This document shows positions 23,270-32,053 of a stretch of DNA of 64,000 nt, one piece after another (the first letter of the stretch is position 1; the number at the start of each line of letters is the position of its first letter). Source of the stretch: Acidovorax radicis (GTDB taxonomy: Bacteria; Pseudomonadota; Gammaproteobacteria; Burkholderiales; Burkholderiaceae_C). Made by a program: the position numbers and the translations under genes. The stretch lies in NCBI RefSeq assembly GCF_020510705.1, contig NZ_CP075184.1:930001-994000 (forward strand). Direction: 5' to 3'. The notes under the pieces were generated by a model. That model did no database searches. It was not told the DNA's origin and saw only the letters and a program-made list of their open reading frames with translations.

Positions 23270-24778
23270 ATGAACATCGCCCACCTGCTGCGCCGCAGCG
23301 CGCTGCTTTACCCTGACCATCCGGCCGTGCTGCGGGGCGAAAAGGTGTTGTGGGCATATGCCGGCTTGGGTGCCCGCACAGCGGCCCTGGCCGGGTGCTT
23401 GCGTTCCACCTACGGCGTGGCCCCGGGCGATCGGGTGGCCATCTACGCCGCCAATGCGCCCGAATACCTCGAGGCCCTGCACGCCATCCTGTGGGCGGGG
23501 GCTGTGTCCGTGCCGGTCAACTACAAGCTGCACTCCAAAGAGCTGGCCTACGTGCTGGCCGACTCCGGCGCACGCGTGGTGCTGACTTCTGCAGAGCTGG
23601 CGCCCGCCGTGCGCGAGGCGGGTGCACCGCCTGAGGCGGTGTTGGTCTTCGGCTCCGACGCATACCGCGCCGCAGTCGCCCACGCGCCCATGGACGTGTG
23701 CGACCGCGCGCCGCACGACGTGGCCTCGCTGTTCTACACCTCAGGCACCACCGGCCGCCCCAAAGGCGTGATGCAGACCCACCGCAACCTGCTGGCCATG
23801 ACGGCCTGCTACTTCACCGATGTGGACGACATCCTGCCCGGCGACGCCATGGTCTACGCTGCGCCCATGTCGCACGGTGCGGGCCTCTACAACTACGCGC
23901 AGGTGCTGCGCGGCGGGCGGCATGTGGTGCCGCTGTCGGGTGGCTTTGAGCCGGCGGAGCTGGTGCAGCTGGCGGCATCGGTCGGCCAGCTCACCCTGTT
24001 TGCCGCGCCCACCATGGTGCACCGCCTGGTCGACCATGTGCGCGCCACGGGCGCCGATGTGACTGGCTTCAAGACCATCGTCTATGGCGGCGGCCCCATG
24101 TATGCCGACGACCTGCGCAACGCCCTGGCCGTGATGGGCCACCGCTTTGCGCAAATCTACGGCCAGGGCGAAAGCCCCATGACCATCACCGCCCTGTCGC
24201 GCGCCCAACTGGCCGACCGCAACCACCCCCGCTGGGCCGAGCGCATGGTGTCGGTCGGCGTGGCGCAGTCGCTGGTCGAGGTGCGTGTGGTCGATGCCAC
24301 AGGCCAGCCCGTGCCCACGGGCGAGACTGGCGAGGTGGTGGTGCGCGGCGACACCGTGATGCCCGGCTACTGGAACAACCCCACCGCCACGGCACAGACC
24401 CTGCGCGACGGCTGGCTCTACACCGGCGACATGGGCGCGCTGGATGCCGACGGGTTTCTCACGCTCAAGGACCGGTCCAAGGACGTGATCATCTCCGGCG
24501 GCTCCAACATCTACCCGCGCGAGGTGGAAGAGGTGCTGCTGCTCCACCCCCAGGTCCACGAGGTGGCCGTAGTGGGCCAGCGCGATGCCGAATGGGGCGA
24601 GGTGGTGGTGGCCTTCCTCATCGCGGGCGAGGGCGGGGCGGTGGCTGATGCGGTGCTGGATGCGCTGTGCCTGGAGCACATTGCGCGGTTCAAGCGGCCG
24701 AAGGAATACCGGTGGGTGCAGGCGCTGCCGAAGAACAGTTATGGGAAAGTGTTGAAGACGGAGTTGCGGGGGATGTGA
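23270..24778 (+). CDS. AMP-forming acyl-CoA synthetase/ligase
   Basis: Class I adenylate-forming enzyme, 502 residues, activating a carboxylic acid (probably a medium- or long-chain fatty or aromatic acid) to its CoA ester through an acyl-AMP. Visible motifs are the phosphate loop FYTSGTTGRPKGVMQTHRN, YGQGESPMT, GWLYTGDMGALDADGFL, the hinge DRSKDVIISGGSNIYP, and the C-terminal catalytic lysine in LPKNSYGKVLKTEL. I start at the ATG at 23270, giving a normal family N-terminus; upstream in-frame sequence runs back to the MITE-like element. No operon partner is evident, so the substrate is open. Confidence 0.93.
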   Translation: MNIAHLLRRSALLYPDHPAVLRGEKVLWAYAGLGARTAALAGCLRSTYGVAPGDRVAIYAANAPEYLEALHAILWAGAVSVPVNYKLHSKELAYVLADSGARVVLTSAELAPAVREAGAPPEAVLVFGSDAYRAAVAHAPMDVCDRAPHDVASLFYTSGTTGRPKGVMQTHRNLLAMTACYFTDVDDILPGDAMVYAAPMSHGAGLYNYAQVLRGGRHVVPLSGGFEPAELVQLAASVGQLTLFAAPTMVHRLVDHVRATGADVTGFKTIVYGGGPMYADDLRNALAVMGHRFAQIYGQGESPMTITALSRAQLADRNHPRWAERMVSVGVAQSLVEVRVVDATGQPVPTGETGEVVVRGDTVMPGYWNNPTATAQTLRDGWLYTGDMGALDADGFLTLKDRSKDVIISGGSNIYPREVEEVLLLHPQVHEVAVVGQRDAEWGEVVVAFLIAGEGGAVADAVLDALCLEHIARFKRPKEYRWVQALPKNSYGKVLKTELRGM

Positions 24779-24854
24779 GCTTGTGGCGGCTTGCTTGGCT
24801 GACTTCTTTCGGCCGAATCCGGAGCTTGAACAGACTCAAGTCTTCCTCAAGCGC

Positions 24855-25589
24855 TCACGGCAACTCCGCACTCCCCATTCGCGCCAGAATGGTCCGCGTC
24901 CGCCCCGCCAGATAAGCCGACCCCGGCGTTTTTTCAAAACGCTTGGGCGCGGGCAGCATCACCGCCAAGCGCGCGGCTTCTGCGGTGCTGAGGCGGCTGG
25001 CGCTTTTGCGAAAGTAGTACTGCGCGGCCGCCTCGGCGCCGAATACGCCTTCGCCCCATTCCACGTTGTTGAGGTAGATCTCCAGGATGCGCTGTTTGCT
25101 CAAAAGCTGTTCGAGCAGCAGCGTCAGCACAAACTCCTGGCCCTTGCGCAGCAGGGTGCGTTCGCCCGACAGCAGCAGGTTCTTGGCCAGTTGCTGCGTG
25201 ATGGTGGAGCCCCCCCGGATCTTGGGGGCGCGCACGGGGCGGTCGGGGGCGCGGGCCTGTGCCTTGTTGGCCAGCGCTTCGGCCTTGGCGTTGCGCTCCC
25301 AGGCTTTTTCGATGGCGTTCCAGTCCACGCCGTCATGGCTCACAAAGCCATCGTCTTCCGAGGCGATGACGGCGCGTTTGAGCTGGTCGGAGATGCTGGC
25401 GTAGGGCATCCACTGCTGGCGCCAGGGGACGTTGCCTTTGGTGGTGAGCAGCGTCCAGGCCTCGGAGCGCTGGAAGCTGGTGGATTCCGGGTCGATCACC
25501 ACCATGGCCGCGATGCGCACCACGAAGAACAACTGCAGTGCCAGCAGGGCGAGCACCACCAGTCCTAGCCAGCGCAACACGGCTTTCAT
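24855..25589 (-). CDS. mtgA: Monofunctional peptidoglycan glycosyltransferase
   Basis: Polymerises lipid II into glycan strands at the inner membrane; GT51 family, 244 residues. One N-terminal membrane anchor (about residues 5-33) is followed by the GT51 domain. Visible blocks are IASEDDGFVSHDGVDW with the catalytic Glu, GGSTITQQLAKNLLLSGERT, and ILEIYLNNVEWGEGVFG. There is no transpeptidase domain, as expected for MtgA. It follows aroE on the minus strand after 30 bases and is probably cotranscribed with it. Confidence 0.96.
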   Translation of the reverse strand: MKAVLRWLGLVVLALLALQLFFVVRIAAMVVIDPESTSFQRSEAWTLLTTKGNVPWRQQWMPYASISDQLKRAVIASEDDGFVSHDGVDWNAIEKAWERNAKAEALANKAQARAPDRPVRAPKIRGGSTITQQLAKNLLLSGERTLLRKGQEFVLTLLLEQLLSKQRILEIYLNNVEWGEGVFGAEAAAQYYFRKSASRLSTAEAARLAVMLPAPKRFEKTPGSAYLAGRTRTILARMGSAELP

Positions 25590-25619
25590 CGCGACCTGTC
25601 TCCTTTTGTCCGTGGTGGT

Positions 25620-26459
25620 TCAGGCAGCCTGCTGCATTTCTTGCAGCACCAGGGCCGACGGCGGGCGCACGCCGCGCCATAGCAAAAAGGCTTCGGCAGC
25701 CTGCTCGACCAGCATGCCCAGACCGTCGCGCGGCGTGGCGCCGTGGCGGCGGGCCCAGTCCAGAAACCCCTGGGCCGCCGGGCCATACATCATGTCGCAA
25801 GCCAGGCTGCCGGGGCGCAGCACGTGGGCGGGTACCGGCACATCGGCACCCGACAGGCTGCTGGCGGTGGCATTGATGATGACATCGAAATTGGCCTCTA
25901 GTGCTTGTGGGGTAAGCGCTATAAGCTCTGATTTTTGTAGCGTTGCGAGTGCACTGTGCGACTGCACCAGCGCCTGTGCCTTGTCGAGGGTGCGGTTGGC
26001 CACGGTGATGTGGCGCACGCCAGCCTGCAGCAGAGGGCCGAGGGCACCGGCAGCGGCGCCGCCCGCGCCCACCAGCAGTACGTCTCGCCCCGCCAGTGAA
26101 ACGCCGGCGTTGCGGGTGATGTCGGCCACGAGGCCCAGTCCGTCCGTGTTGTCGGCGTGAATGCCGCCGTCCGCACCGAACGTGAGCACATTGGCGGCAC
26201 CGGCCAGCCGCACCCGTTCGCTGCAGTGGGTGGCCAGCTGTGGCGCTTCGATCTTGAAGGGCACGGTGATATTGCAGCCACGGCCGCCTTCGGCGATGAA
26301 ATCACGCACGCCCTGCACAAAACCGTCCATGGGCACCAGGCGCCGCTCGTAGGCGATGGCTTGCCCCGTGAGTTCGGCGAAGCGGGCGTGGATGGCGGGT
26401 GAGCGGCTGTGCGCCACCGGGTTTCCCATCACGCAATACAGGTCAGCGGAAGATGTCAT
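25620..26459 (-). CDS. aroE: Shikimate dehydrogenase
   Basis: NADPH-dependent reduction of 3-dehydroshikimate in the chorismate pathway, 279 residues. Motifs are VMGNPVAHSRSPAIHA, CNITVPFKIEA (catalytic Lys), ADNTDGLGL, the dinucleotide loop VGAGGAAAGA and INATASSL. A copy of the dispersed repeat is embedded in frame at 25892-25941. It encodes the stretch around TLQKSELIALTPQALEA, a variable segment before the FDVIINATAS strand. The enzyme core therefore looks intact. Confidence 0.96.
   Translation of the reverse strand: MTSSADLYCVMGNPVAHSRSPAIHARFAELTGQAIAYERRLVPMDGFVQGVRDFIAEGGRGCNITVPFKIEAPQLATHCSERVRLAGAANVLTFGADGGIHADNTDGLGLVADITRNAGVSLAGRDVLLVGAGGAAAGALGPLLQAGVRHITVANRTLDKAQALVQSHSALATLQKSELIALTPQALEANFDVIINATASSLSGADVPVPAHVLRPGSLACDMMYGPAAQGFLDWARRHGATPRDGLGMLVEQAAEAFLLWRGVRPPSALVLQEMQQAA
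25892..25941 (+). repeat. Dispersed palindromic repeat, copy 4, inside aroE
   Basis: TTGGCCTCTAGTGCTTGTGG, then GGTAAGCGCTATAAGCTCTG and ATTTTTGTAG. It matches the intergenic copies except for loop and arm drift (GTGCTTG for GCGCTTA). It is read through in frame by aroE on the opposite strand. Confidence 0.65.
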
Positions 26460-26595
26460 GGGGGCTATAGGGTGCGTGTGTCGTGTGTCGTGCAGCGTTG
26501 CCAGAAGCGCCAGCCCTCGGGTGCCATCGGCCGGGCGCTTGCCTTGCCACGGGTGTTGTCCGCCGTGGCTTGGCGCTGAAGGCGACTCGGCGGGG

Positions 26596-27456
26596 TTATT
26601 TCACGACCGTTTCCAGGGTTTGGTCGCGGGTGAATTTAAAGCGCGCCACCATGGCGATCTGGTCGGCCTTTTTGCGCATTTCAGGGGTGAACGCATCAAA
26701 GGGGCCCGAGGCGCGGGCGATCGCTTCGGCGCGCCGGTCCAGGGTGCCGTTGCCCGAGCCTTGCACCACTTCGGTCTCGAGCACGCGGCCGTCGTGGTTG
26801 ACGGTAACGATCATGGTCAGCTCGCCGTAGAGCTTGCGCCCGGCCTGCTCGGGGAAGTTTTCAGTGCCCTTGTCTTCGACCTTGTGGCGCACCGTGTCGT
26901 AGTACCCCGCGTAGGCTTCTTCACGCGTGGCCGGGCTGATGTAGCGCTTTTTGGGCCGCGAGTTTTCTTCGTTGATGCGTTTTTCGATCTCGGCCAGCAG
27001 CTTGACCAGCTGGCGGCGTTTTTCTTGCTCCGTGGCCTGTTCGGAGTTCTGGCTGGGCTGGCGCAGGTCGGGCTCTGGCATGGTGGCCAGCTGCTTGCGC
27101 AGCCGGGTCAAAAGCTGGGCCTGCTGCGCCTGCATCGCGTCCATCTTGCGCTGCGCTTCTTCGTAGTCGTCGCCAACGGCTGTCAACGCCGAATAGGGCA
27201 TGGGGCTGGTGGCCCGGCCCTTTTCCGCATCGCCGCCGCCTGCCAGGTTGGCCTGGGCAATCGCCTGGGCCTTGTCAGGGCGCTCGTTGGACTTGGCGTT
27301 GACCAGGATGACCTCCAGCGGCGTGTCCTGAAACACGCGGTTGAAGCCCTCGGGGTCGATGAAGCGCACGGAGATCAGCGCAGCGTGCACGGCAATCGAC
27401 ACGCCCAGCGCCAGCTGCAGCGTGCTGAAGGTGCGGAGGAAGGCAGGGAGTTTCAT
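26596..27456 (-). CDS. TonB-family energy transducer-like protein
   Basis: A 286-residue protein with one N-terminal membrane helix (residues about 12-30), a long charged, Gln/Glu-rich periplasmic coiled linker (about 100-160), and a C-terminal TonB-type domain (about 205-286). That domain shows YGELTMIVTVNHDGRVLETEVVQ and FDAFTPEM. It is atypical for TonB in having little Pro-rich spacer. No exbB/exbD genes adjoin it. It sits 42 bases after the RNB ribonuclease gene. It may connect to an outer-membrane receptor or act in envelope assembly (TolA-like). Confidence 0.85.
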   Translation of the reverse strand: MKLPAFLRTFSTLQLALGVSIAVHAALISVRFIDPEGFNRVFQDTPLEVILVNAKSNERPDKAQAIAQANLAGGGDAEKGRATSPMPYSALTAVGDDYEEAQRKMDAMQAQQAQLLTRLRKQLATMPEPDLRQPSQNSEQATEQEKRRQLVKLLAEIEKRINEENSRPKKRYISPATREEAYAGYYDTVRHKVEDKGTENFPEQAGRKLYGELTMIVTVNHDGRVLETEVVQGSGNGTLDRRAEAIARASGPFDAFTPEMRKKADQIAMVARFKFTRDQTLETVVK

Positions 27457-27498
27457 CGCCGGCGATTATCAGGGGACATCAAGGGACCTCGGGGAGCC

Positions 27499-29574
27499 TC
27501 AGGCGGCCGGGGCTGCCGTAGCGGCTTCGGCGGGGGCCTCGTTCACGTCCACCGCAATGGCAATGGGCCCGGCCACAGTGTCGTCGTCCTCGGCATCGTC
27601 CCCCGGGCCGTCGTCGCTGGCGTCCGCCGGGTCGTCCAGGCGCTCGATCACGGTGCCGTGGATGTCCAGCGTGATCTCGTCCACCTCGCCCAGCTTGACC
27701 TTCAGGCGCGCGCCGCGCGGCAGGTTCTGCGCACCGAGCACGGGGAAGACCAGCGGAATGTCATCCGCCCGCACCAGGAAGCTGCCGCCCGGGCCTTCCT
27801 TGAACACGGTAGCGTTCAGCTCGGTGATGCCGTTCTGCTCCACGTACTTCAGGGTCCAGAAGCGTTCCATGCCCGCCTGGTAGCCGTTGTAGGCGCTATA
27901 GGCTGCATCAAAGCTGCTGATGATGGAGAACAGGTCGGCGTCCTTGGGCTTGAACGGAGCGGCCAGCGCGGCCGTTTTGCCGTGGCGCGCGCAGGCAATG
28001 ATCTGCCACTGGTTGACCAGGTCGGTGTAGCGGCGCAGGGGGGATGTGGCCCACGAATACGCTTTGACGCCAATGCCCGCATGCGGCAGCGCCTTGGTGC
28101 CCATGCGCACTTTGACGCCCGGCGCCATGCTGGCCTGGCTGCGGTAGATGCCGGGCACGCCATGGTCGGCCAGCATCAGGCCCCAGGTGCTGTTGGCCAC
28201 GATGGCGGCTTCGGCCACGATCAGATCGAGCGGAGCGCCGCGTTGGCGCGTGCTGATCTGCACCTGCTCGGTGCCATCGGGCTCGCCGCGGTTGTTGCCG
28301 ACGAGGCGGAAGTTGTAGTCCGGCCGGTTGAAGTTCTCGGGCTTGCCGCGCACCACTTCGCGCTGGGCCTTGAGGCTTTTGGCCAGGCGGTGCAAAAATG
28401 ATAGCTGCTCGCGCAGTTCCATCAAGCGCTGGGGGGTGTTTTCTATCTGAAGTGTCGGGTCGGACAGCCAGGCCTCGGTCACGATGTGGTCGAGTTGGTC
28501 GTGGCGCAGGTTGGCGACCACGGGCACGCGCTCGAGTTTGGTTTCGGTCGCAGTGATCTCCAGCGTGGCTTCGTTGATCGTCACATAGAGCGACACGGCC
28601 GGGTTGGCGCGGCCTTCGTCCAGCGTGTAGATCTGCACCACCTCGTCGGGCAGCATGGTGATCTTGTAGCCAGGCATGTACACGGTGGACAGGCGGTTGC
28701 GGCCCAGTTGGTCGAGTGGCGTGCCGGGCACGATGGCCAGCCCCGGTGCTGCGATGTGGATGCCGAGGGTCACCGTCCCGGTGCCCAGGCCCTGCACTGA
28801 CAGGGCGTCGTCGATTTCCGTGGTCTGCGAGTCGTCGATCGAATAGGCCTGCACGGTGGCCAGCGGCAGATCGTCGGGCGGCTGGGGGGCGGTGAGTGCG
28901 GGAAACCCCGTCCCCTTGGGGAAGTTGTCGAACAAAAACCGCTTCCAGTGAAACTGGTAGGCCGAGTCGATGGCGCCCGCCTTTTGCAGCAGCGGCAGCG
29001 GTGCCATGTGGGTGGCGCGGCTGGCCTCGACCACGGCCTTGTATTCGGGCGCGTTCTTGTCGGGCTTGAACAGGATCTTGTAGAGCTGGTCGCGAATGGG
29101 CTGTGGGCATTCGCCCCGGCCCAGGGCTGCGGCCCAGTCGTCGATTTGCGCCAGCACGGCTTTTTTCTTCTCGATGGCGGCCAGCGCCTGCTGCAGGATC
29201 TCGGCCGACGCCTTCTTGAACCGGCCTTTGCCCGCGCGGCGGAAATAGTGCGGTGCGTCGTACAGCCTGAACAGTGCCCCCGCCTGCTGGATCAGGGTGG
29301 CGTTCTCCGAGAAATAGTCGCGCGCCAGGTCGGCAAAGCCAAACTCGTCTTCGGGTGCGAACTCCCACGCCAGGTCGAGCTCGATGGTGTCGGCCACGGC
29401 CTGCGCCTGCGCGATCAACTCAGCCGGGGCTGGCTTCTCGAATTTCAGCAGAATATTGGCGGCCTTGACCTTGACCCGTTTGCCAGAGTCCAGTTCGACC
29501 TGGGCGGATGTGTCGGCCTCGGAAAGGATACGACCGGCCATGAATTTGCCGGCTTCTTCAAACAGTGCGTGCAT
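27499..29574 (-). CDS. RNB-domain (RNase II/R family) exoribonuclease
   Basis: A 691-residue 3'-5' exoribonuclease homologue. The RNB core carries AYSIDDSQTTEIDDALSVQ with the metal-binding Asp residues, YMPGYKITMLPDEVV and RYTDLVNQWQI near the C-terminus, followed by an S1-like end (RLKVKLGEVDEITLDIHG). The N-terminus is shorter than in E. coli RNase R, so this is a compact RNase II-like form. I chose the ATG at 29574, as upstream codons enter a hairpin region. A degenerate copy of the dispersed repeat lies inside the gene at 28391-28447. Confidence 0.92.
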   Translation of the reverse strand: MHALFEEAGKFMAGRILSEADTSAQVELDSGKRVKVKAANILLKFEKPAPAELIAQAQAVADTIELDLAWEFAPEDEFGFADLARDYFSENATLIQQAGALFRLYDAPHYFRRAGKGRFKKASAEILQQALAAIEKKKAVLAQIDDWAAALGRGECPQPIRDQLYKILFKPDKNAPEYKAVVEASRATHMAPLPLLQKAGAIDSAYQFHWKRFLFDNFPKGTGFPALTAPQPPDDLPLATVQAYSIDDSQTTEIDDALSVQGLGTGTVTLGIHIAAPGLAIVPGTPLDQLGRNRLSTVYMPGYKITMLPDEVVQIYTLDEGRANPAVSLYVTINEATLEITATETKLERVPVVANLRHDQLDHIVTEAWLSDPTLQIENTPQRLMELREQLSFLHRLAKSLKAQREVVRGKPENFNRPDYNFRLVGNNRGEPDGTEQVQISTRQRGAPLDLIVAEAAIVANSTWGLMLADHGVPGIYRSQASMAPGVKVRMGTKALPHAGIGVKAYSWATSPLRRYTDLVNQWQIIACARHGKTAALAAPFKPKDADLFSIISSFDAAYSAYNGYQAGMERFWTLKYVEQNGITELNATVFKEGPGGSFLVRADDIPLVFPVLGAQNLPRGARLKVKLGEVDEITLDIHGTVIERLDDPADASDDGPGDDAEDDDTVAGPIAIAVDVNEAPAEAATAAPAA
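28391..28447 (-). repeat. Degenerate dispersed repeat, copy 5, inside RNB gene
   Basis: Read on the minus strand it contains CCCCCAGCGCTTGATGG and then GCGAGCAGCTATCATTTTTG. The AGCGCTT half and the AGCAGCTATCA tail are kept but the second arm has decayed. It is translated in frame (around PQRLMELREQLSFLHRL). Confidence 0.5.
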
Positions 29575-29611
29575 AGAGGGGGATTGTCCCATGGCCGCCC
29601 GGGTCACTGCG

Positions 29612-29661
29612 GGCGCCTGGTCTGGGGATGTCGACGCCAGGACGTCCCCAGACCAGGCGCC
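29612..29661 (-). terminator. Perfect 17-bp hairpin between metallophosphoesterase and RNB genes
   Basis: GGCGCCTGGTCTGGGGA (29612-29628) is exactly complementary to TCCCCAGACCAGGCGCC (29645-29661), with a 16-base loop. It starts 12 bases after the phosphoesterase stop and ends 37 bases before the RNB start. There is no T-run. It could terminate the first transcript or fold in the leader of the second. Confidence 0.6.
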
Positions 29662-29673
29662 TTGAGCAGGCGC

Positions 29674-30435
29674 TTAGATCTCGATCAGCAGGCCGGGCGC
29701 GAACTGCACGTTTTCGACCACGCCTTTGGGCGCATAGCCGCGCGGGTTGGCCACGATGCGCGTGGCGCCCACCTGGTAGTCGCAACTGTGGTGCACGTGG
29801 CCGTGCAGCCACAGGCGGGGCTGCCAGCGCAGGATGTGCGCTTCCAGGTTGGAGACAAAGCAGGCGTTCAGCGGTGAGCCGACAAACTGCGGCGCAATGC
29901 TGCCGGGGGAGGGCGCAAAGTGCGTGACCACTACCGTGGGGCCATCGAAGGGCTCGGCAAAGCGCGCTTCGAGCCAGGCGACGGATTGGTCAAACAGCAT
30001 TTGCGAGACGGCGGGCGTAAAACGATCCGGGAAATCCGGGGTCAAACCGATGCGGCTGAAGTCGCGCACGAACGCCTGCGCCTTTTTCAGGCCTTCCTCG
30101 CGCTGCGCGGGCGAGTCGAACAGCCGGTAGTCCGACCACAGCGTGCAGGCCAGAAAGCGCACGCCGCCATGGCGCCACTCCTCGCGTTCCAGCACGCGCA
30201 CCTGGCTGCCCTGCGCCTCGGTGCGCAGGGCAGCCATGGTGCTCACCAGGTCGGAGCCATAGAACTCGTGGTTGCCAGCGACGTAGAGCGTGGGCCGGTT
30301 GAACTGCCGTGCCCAGGCCATGCCTTGTGCAGGGCGTTGCAGATCGCCGGCCAGAACGACGACATCGGCGTCGGTGTGCGGCAGTTCCAGGGGCTGCACG
30401 GACAGGTGCAGGTCGGAGAGCAGAGCGATTTTCAT
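29674..30435 (-). CDS. Calcineurin-like metallophosphoesterase
   Basis: A 253-residue cytoplasmic protein with all five metal-site motifs of the fold: ALLSDLHL (Asp8, His10), VVLAGDLQRP, VAGNHEFYG, VVVTHFAPSPG and LWLHGHVHHS. Such enzymes cleave phosphomonoesters or phosphodiesters of nucleotides or proteins; the substrate here is unknown. I start at the ATG at 30435. It is divergent from the ECF sigma gene. A decayed copy of its first 33 codons occurs at 32511-32609 on the other side of the sigma cassette. Confidence 0.9.
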   Translation of the reverse strand: MKIALLSDLHLSVQPLELPHTDADVVVLAGDLQRPAQGMAWARQFNRPTLYVAGNHEFYGSDLVSTMAALRTEAQGSQVRVLEREEWRHGGVRFLACTLWSDYRLFDSPAQREEGLKKAQAFVRDFSRIGLTPDFPDRFTPAVSQMLFDQSVAWLEARFAEPFDGPTVVVTHFAPSPGSIAPQFVGSPLNACFVSNLEAHILRWQPRLWLHGHVHHSCDYQVGATRIVANPRGYAPKGVVENVQFAPGLLIEI

Positions 30436-30587
30436 GGGCGGGTTCCGTGGCAACGATACAGGGGCCATTCTGGCGCGGAGTGCGCAGCAGGCCCGGGCAT
30501 GCGGCCATTGCGGATATTCGGGGGGCTGTCACCTTTTTGGTGTCCTCAGCGTCCAATGGTCACGAGCCCCAAAAAAGCGAGCCCACC

Positions 30588-31307
30588 ATGCAGTCCTTGT
30601 CCCTAGCCCACGCTCAGCCAACCGTTCCCACGCCTTGTTCCGACGAACAGCTGGTGGCGAGCGCTCTGCAAGGAGAGCAGAGTGCCTTTGAAGCCATCAT
30701 GCGGCGCCACAACCGGGTGCTGTTCCGTGCAGCGCGCGGGGTGGTCTCCGACGATGCCGAGGCGCAGGACGTGGTGCAGGAAACCTACCTGCGCGCCTTC
30801 ACCCGGCTGCGGGATTTTCAGGGGGGTGCATCGCTGGCGACCTGGATGACGCGCATTGCCATCAACGTGGCGCTGGACGCGCTTCGCAAGCGCGGCCGGT
30901 CGGTGCTGGTCGATGCCCAGGATCTGGACCACGAGCCTTCTCCGGAGCACATGATGTCCTTTAGCGCCCCCCCAGGCGTATCGCCCGAATCCGTGCTGGC
31001 ACGCACCGAGCTGCGCGCCCTGCTGCAGTCCGCCATCGAGGGGCTGCCGCCCATCTACCGCAGCGTATTCATCCTGCGCGCCGTGCAGGAAATGAGCGTG
31101 GACGAGGCGGCGTATTGCCTGCAGGTGAGCGACGCCGTCGTCAAGACCCGCTACCTGCGCGCCCGATCCCTGCTACGCGATGCGCTTGGCGCACAGATCG
31201 AGGCGCATGCCGAGAGCGTCTTTGCCTTTGCCGGTGAGCGCTGCGACCAGGTCGTGCGCCATGTGGTGGCGGAGCTGCAGCAGCGCCATCTCATTGCGCG
31301 GCACTGA
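30588..31307 (+). CDS. ECF-type RNA polymerase sigma factor
   Basis: A 239-residue sigma-70 family factor. Region 2 reads DDAEAQDVVQETYLRAFTRL, followed by TWMTRIAINVALDALRKR. Region 4 reads SVDEAAYCLQVSDAVVKTRY, a helix-turn-helix. A C-terminal extension of about 35 residues contains one Cys and several His residues (GERCDQVVRHVV), and might sense metal or redox state. No anti-sigma gene adjoins. It heads a run with a ferritin-like protein and a cytochrome c. I start at the ATG at 30588; longer in-frame readings enter the region upstream of the phosphoesterase gene. Confidence 0.92.
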   Translation: MQSLSLAHAQPTVPTPCSDEQLVASALQGEQSAFEAIMRRHNRVLFRAARGVVSDDAEAQDVVQETYLRAFTRLRDFQGGASLATWMTRIAINVALDALRKRGRSVLVDAQDLDHEPSPEHMMSFSAPPGVSPESVLARTELRALLQSAIEGLPPIYRSVFILRAVQEMSVDEAAYCLQVSDAVVKTRYLRARSLLRDALGAQIEAHAESVFAFAGERCDQVVRHVVAELQQRHLIARH

Positions 31308-31459
31308 GCGCGGCCAAAACACCCCTCTGGCGACCCCGTCCTGTCTGGCCGTACCGCGCGTACGGCCTGCAGCGCTGCGCCTGACCAGAGCCACCTTGTT
31401 CAGATTTGCCGGCCGTTCCAGATGCCGGCGCAACGATTCATCAACCCACGGAGAAAACC

Positions 31460-32053
31460 ATGAAGAACCCTTCTATTTATGTCCCCTCGCAGGCCTTGTT
31501 TCTCTCGCGCCGCCGCGCCATGTCGGCATCCGGCGCCGCCGTGCTGTCGGCCAGCGCCGTGGCCTTGCTGGGCGGGCGCGACGCGCTGGCGGCCGGTGCC
31601 AAGGTGAGCGCCCAGGAGCTGGAGGCCGATGTGCGCATCCTCAATACCGCCCTTGGCGCGGAGCTGGAGGCGGTGGCGGCCTACCAGGTGGGCGCGGAAA
31701 GCGGCCTGCTCAGCAAGGCGGTGTTGCCGGTAGCCGTCGCGTTCCAGGGGCACCACAAAGAGCATGCGGCGGCCATTGCCAGCACGGTGCAAAAGCTCGG
31801 CGGCAAGCCCGTGGTGGCCAAGGAGGAATACCACTTCCCCGTGGAAAAGCTCAAGGTGGAGGCCGACGTGCTGCGCCTCGCAGCCGGTCTGGAGCGCGGC
31901 GCGATCTCGGCCTACCTGGGCGCCGTGCCCCTGTTTGCGGACCGCGCGCTGGCGCAGGTCGCCGCGAGCATCCTGGGCGACGAGGCCATGCACTGGGCCG
32001 TGCTGCGCCAGGCCCTGGGTGAGGCTCCCGTGCCTTCGGCCTTCATGTCATGA
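31460..32053 (+). CDS. Tat-exported ferritin-like domain protein
   Basis: A 197-residue protein. Residues 1-46 look like a twin-arginine signal (LSRRRAMSASGAAVLSASAV) ending near ALAAGA. The mature part is a four-helix ferritin-like bundle. Candidate di-iron ligands are Glu in ALGAELEAVAAYQ, His in FQGHHKEHAAA, Glu in LAAGLERGAISAY and Glu/His in GDEAMHWAVL. It is periplasmic if exported. Its stop overlaps the cytochrome c start (ATGA), and it follows the ECF sigma gene by 152 bases. A redox or metal-stress role is inferred from the neighbours only. Confidence 0.85.
   Translation: MKNPSIYVPSQALFLSRRRAMSASGAAVLSASAVALLGGRDALAAGAKVSAQELEADVRILNTALGAELEAVAAYQVGAESGLLSKAVLPVAVAFQGHHKEHAAAIASTVQKLGGKPVVAKEEYHFPVEKLKVEADVLRLAAGLERGAISAYLGAVPLFADRALAQVAASILGDEAMHWAVLRQALGEAPVPSAFMS

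Noticed and set aside
26356..28401. 681-codon open frame on the plus strand
   Set aside because: Antisense to the aroE end, the TonB-like gene and the RNB gene. No motif, shadow-like composition.
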